Shown in pieces: positions 46,057 through 48,005 of a stretch of 48,005 nt of DNA (positions within the stretch are counted from its first letter, which is position 1; each line of letters starts with the position of its first letter). The DNA lies in assembly GCF_028209625.1 (NCBI RefSeq), contig NZ_JAQLDU010000012.1:1-48005 (forward strand), in the 5' to 3' direction. Source of the DNA: Collinsella aerofaciens. Lineage in GTDB: Bacteria; Actinomycetota; Coriobacteriia; Coriobacteriales; Coriobacteriaceae. Below the pieces are notes generated by a model. That model was given only the letters and a program-made list of their open reading frames with translations. It had not been told where the DNA came from and ran no database searches. The translations under genes and the position numbers were made by a program.

Positions 46057-46176
46057 GTAGTTCCCCTATCTTCTATCCATAATATACAAACGGCACGCGT
46101 ATGCGGCCCGCCCAGCGATACAACGCTCAGCGGGAATATTGAGCCTTTTACCGAAAACTCGTTTATTTTAGCGATT

Positions 46177-46626
46177 TTAGATAAGAGGGGTTTCCTCACC
46201 TGCAGGTTCAGGGTCGCTCCACATAAAACCATCGCCGGCACCCATGCCCTCATACAGCACGTATGCCGAAAAACCGCTCTCGAGCGTGGTTTCGAAGAAG
46301 CTCACGAGCAGGGCGTCGTGATAGCCGCCGTCAATTTCGACACAACCGGTGTAGCCGATGGCATAGCGGGCGATGCGGCCCAGGCCCTCGTCCTTAAGAC
46401 CCATCTTGTGCTCGGAGATAAAGTTGGTGGCCGCCTCGAGGCACGCCTCCTCGCCATCCTCATCGAGCGCCGCCAGATAACGGTTGGAAGCAGCGTCCTC
46501 GATCGCCACAACTACACCCGGATTCTCGCCGGCGGCAAGGTCGTCCAAGAACGCACCAATCAGGTCACACACCATGGCGTCGAGCTCGGCGGAGACGTTA
46601 CCGGCGTCCTGCATATCCTGTGCCAT
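46177..46626 (-). CDS. Conserved protein of unknown function
   Basis: A 149-residue, acidic, probably cytoplasmic protein that I do not recognise. It has no signal peptide or membrane segment. Segments include VVVAIEDAASNRYLAALDED, EACLEAATNFISEHKMG and GYHDALLVSFFETTLESGFS. It lies between typA and a two-helix membrane protein on the same strand, 30 nt downstream of the latter, so it may share its transcript. No catalytic motif stands out. Confidence 0.7.
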   Translation of the reverse strand: MAQDMQDAGNVSAELDAMVCDLIGAFLDDLAAGENPGVVVAIEDAASNRYLAALDEDGEEACLEAATNFISEHKMGLKDEGLGRIARYAIGYTGCVEIDGGYHDALLVSFFETTLESGFSAYVLYEGMGAGDGFMWSDPEPAGEETPLI

Positions 46627-46656
46627 CTTTAGACCTTCCCATCGAGTCTGGCGTCG

Positions 46657-47013
46657 TTACAGTTCTTGTGCCTCGGCAGCGATCTTGGCGGCAGCGTCGC
46701 GGGCGCGCATCATATCCATCGCGCGCTTGTCGAGTACCTTGATCTGGCTGGTCAGCATTACTGCATCGACCACACCCCAGATTACCAAGCCTGTTGAAAT
46801 CGAAAACCCAAGCGCACCAACTGTACCACGAAGGCGCGAACAGATTGCCGCGACAAGGACGGAGACGACAACCATCTTGATAAACGAGCCGCGGCGCTCG
46901 CGAAGCGTGCGGGCCTGCGTCACATAGGCAATGCGAGCCGCCTCAGAAGCCTCCGAGCGCATCTGGGCTTCACGCGCGATGGCGGCCGCTTCAGCCGATA
47001 CGCGGGTACCCAT
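46657..47013 (-). CDS. Small membrane protein of unknown function
   Basis: A 118-residue protein I do not recognise. A charged N-terminal helix (EAAAIAREAQMRSEASEAAR) is followed by two hydrophobic segments at about 44-58 (FIKMVVVSVLVAAIC) and 62-85 (TVGALGFSISTGLVIWGVVD), and a basic C-terminal helix (KVLDKRAMDMMRARDAAAK). The start at 47013 is fixed by GGAGAGG 6 nt upstream; an earlier ATG exists 10 codons upstream but has no ribosome site. It lies 30 nt after the bifunctional-nuclease gene. Confidence 0.75.
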   Translation of the reverse strand: MGTRVSAEAAAIAREAQMRSEASEAARIAYVTQARTLRERRGSFIKMVVVSVLVAAICSRLRGTVGALGFSISTGLVIWGVVDAVMLTSQIKVLDKRAMDMMRARDAAAKIAAEAQEL

Positions 47014-47043
47014 CAGCGACCTCTCCGCTCGCGTGCCAGACAT

Positions 47044-47544
47044 TTAGAAGTCATCGGGGGAAAGCGTATGGACGAACTCGTCGAACTTCTCGAACTCCTG
47101 CTCGTCGTCGACATCCTCGGCGTGGGTGGAAACAGTGCCCAGGCGATTCATGATGTCGTCCTCCACAAACATGGGGGCATTGCTGCGCACGGCAAGGGCA
47201 ATGGCGTCACTGGGGCGGGCGTCGATCTTGCGCTCGGCGCCATCGGCCAGTACGACGATCGTCGCGTAGAACACCGGCGGCTCGGCGCGAACGATCTCGA
47301 TGCGCTCGAGCTTGGCGCCCAGGGCGTCAACGGTATCGAGCAGCAGGTCATGGGTAATCGGGCGCTCGGCGCGGCCGCTATCGATGCCGCGGCTGATGGC
47401 AGCAGCTTCAAACGAACCAGTCTGAATGGAAAGGGAGCGCAGTGGCGCGGGCGAGTCCGATTTGCTGCTGCGCTCACGAAGCACGATAAGCGATGGCACG
47501 GGACCGGCGGCCATGACGATGGTCTCTATGTCGACACGAACCAT
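47044..47544 (-). CDS. Bifunctional nuclease (BFN/DUF151) domain protein
   Basis: A 166-residue protein. Residues 1-130 match the bifunctional nuclease family: PSLIVLRE, a GRAERPITHDLLLDTVDALG helix, and FYATIVVLADGAERKIDARP followed by SDAIALAVRSNAPMFVE. Plant members degrade RNA and DNA; bacterial members are mostly uncharacterised. An acidic tail (EDVDDEQEFEKFDEF) follows. The start at 47544 has GGAGG 6 nt upstream. It is probably transcribed with the two downstream small genes. Confidence 0.88.
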   Translation of the reverse strand: MVRVDIETIVMAAGPVPSLIVLRERSSKSDSPAPLRSLSIQTGSFEAAAISRGIDSGRAERPITHDLLLDTVDALGAKLERIEIVRAEPPVFYATIVVLADGAERKIDARPSDAIALAVRSNAPMFVEDDIMNRLGTVSTHAEDVDDEQEFEKFDEFVHTLSPDDF

Positions 47545-47654
47545 GGAACACCTCCGGTACGTAGCGGTTAACACGCGGCAGCCCGCCGCATTGAATAGCT
47601 ATACTACCCAATCTTTCGCCCAGCACACAAAACCAAAATGAGATTTATCGCAGA

Positions 47655-47689
47655 CAAGAAAAAAGCCCCGAGGCAATTGCCCCGAGGCT
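47655..47689 (-). terminator. Terminator after tRNA-Ile
   Basis: On the minus strand AGCCTCGGGGC and GCCTCGGGGCT pair (with two G-T pairs) around AATT, followed by TTTTTTCTT. Confidence 0.85.
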
Positions 47690-47703
47690 CTTCACAGTTT
47701 TGA

Positions 47704-47780
47704 TGGTGGACCTGACAAGATTCGAACTTGTGACCTCCCGGTTATCAGCCGGACGCTCTAACCAACTGAGCTACAGGTCC
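47704..47780 (-). tRNA. tRNA-Ile(GAU), copy 1
   Basis: 77 nt including encoded CCA. The acceptor GGACCTG pairs with CAGGTCC, with discriminator A. The anticodon loop CTGATAA gives GAU, and the T-loop is TTCGAAT. The sequence is identical to the copy at 47928-48004. It lies 4 nt after tRNA-Ala and has a terminator downstream. Confidence 0.97.
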
Positions 47781-47784
47781 ATCA

Positions 47785-47860
47785 TGGTGGAGGTTAGGGG
47801 GATCGAACCCCTGACCTCAGGCTTGCAAAGCCCGCGCTCTCCCAGCTGAGCTAAACCCCC
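47785..47860 (-). tRNA. tRNA-Ala(UGC)
   Basis: 76 nt including encoded CCA. The acceptor GGGGGTT pairs with AACCTCC (one G-U). The anticodon loop TTTGCAA gives UGC. It lies between the two tRNA-Ile copies; only 4 nt separate it from the downstream tRNA-Ile, so these two are processed from one transcript. Confidence 0.97.
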
Positions 47861-47871
47861 ACGGAGACAGT

Positions 47872-47916
47872 AATAAACACCCCAGCGGCGACTCGGCTCT
47901 CGCTGGGGTGTTTATT
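47872..47916. terminator. Perfect 16-bp hairpin between tRNA-Ile and tRNA-Ala
   Basis: AATAAACACCCCAGCG (47872-47887) and CGCTGGGGTGTTTATT (47901-47916) pair perfectly. It has A/T-rich ends on both sides and lies 11 nt downstream of tRNA-Ile copy 2, so it probably terminates that transcript. The downstream tRNA-Ala would then need its own promoter. Confidence 0.85.
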
Positions 47917-47927
47917 GCGAAAGAAAG

Positions 47928-48004
47928 TGGTGGACCTGACAAGATTCGAACTTGTGACCTCCCGGTTATCAGCCGGACGCTCTAACCAACTGAGCTACAG
48001 GTCC
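47928..48004 (-). tRNA. tRNA-Ile(GAU), copy 2
   Basis: 77 nt including CCA, identical to copy 1. The anticodon is GAU. It is complete; its first base lies one position inside the window edge. Anything upstream, such as a 16S rRNA gene or promoter, is outside the window. Confidence 0.96.
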
Positions 48005-48005
48005 A

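Overview
The window is a high-GC bacterial chromosome segment that most resembles a gut member of the Coriobacteriia (Actinomycetota), probably Collinsella or a close relative. This rests on gene content and style: a cell-wall-anchored multidomain glycosidase with a class B sortase nearby, mannose-family PTS genes, a PyrR-type leader placed at the ribosome binding site of carA, and many palindromic intergenic repeats. No 16S rRNA or marker alignment could be done, so the genus is an inference. I support 41 protein genes and 5 tRNAs. 37 of the 41 protein genes lie on the minus strand; the plus-strand genes are a CmpB-type membrane protein, a GntR regulator, a TRIC-type channel, a bactofilin-like membrane protein and two tRNA-Ser.

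Layout. 0.1-3.9 kb: a cytidylate-kinase-like protein, then a complete polar amino-acid ABC importer (ATPase, Tat/lipobox binding protein, two permeases). 4.2-6.6 kb: YqeY, a membrane-anchored parvulin foldase and a type-2 PTS EIIA. 6.7-10.3 kb: purF-purM-purN. 10.6-13.9 kb: CmpB-like protein (plus strand), a MoaE-like protein, class B sortase and purE. 14.1-21.5 kb: a 2137-residue GH31 glycosidase with FN3, F5/8C, dockerin-like, cohesin-like, Ig-like and FIVAR-like modules and an IPNTG sorting signal, followed upstream by a MarR regulator. 21.6-26.0 kb: a small membrane protein and a mannose-family PTS (IIA-IIB-IIC-IID) divergent from a GntR/UTRA regulator. 26.2-30.9 kb: carAB. 31.2-34.9 kb: an unknown membrane protein, an ABC exporter half-molecule and a NUDIX hydrolase. 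34.9-39.1 kb: purD, purA, dnaB. 39.3-41.0 kb: rpsF-ssb-rpsR-rplI. 41.5-41.7 kb: two tRNA-Ser. 42.1-44.1 kb: TRIC and bactofilin-like proteins. 44.2-47.5 kb: typA, two unknowns and a bifunctional-nuclease-domain protein. 47.7-48.0 kb: tRNA-Ile, tRNA-Ala, tRNA-Ile.

How the genes fit together. Five purine genes are split over three loci (purFMN, purE, purD-purA), and carAB supplies carbamoyl phosphate. The glycosidase, MarR, PTS and GntR block looks like a sugar-foraging locus: a surface enzyme releases a sugar that a mannose-family PTS imports. Alpha-linked GalNAc from mucin is a plausible but unproven substrate. A 12-mer is shared by the GH31 and PTS promoters at nearly equal distance from the start codons.

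The least explained material is intergenic. At least two families of foldback repeats have conserved hairpin cores. Their flanking arms differ between loci but pair within each locus: core A at 783-888 and about 34.02-34.12 kb, core B at 20.87 and 26.11 kb. In family B one base pair in the stem has changed on both sides. Several foldbacks abut or overlap gene stop codons. There is also a GGGGACAG-type palindrome family, and a train of hairpins that ends in an inverted copy of a tRNA-Ser 3' end.
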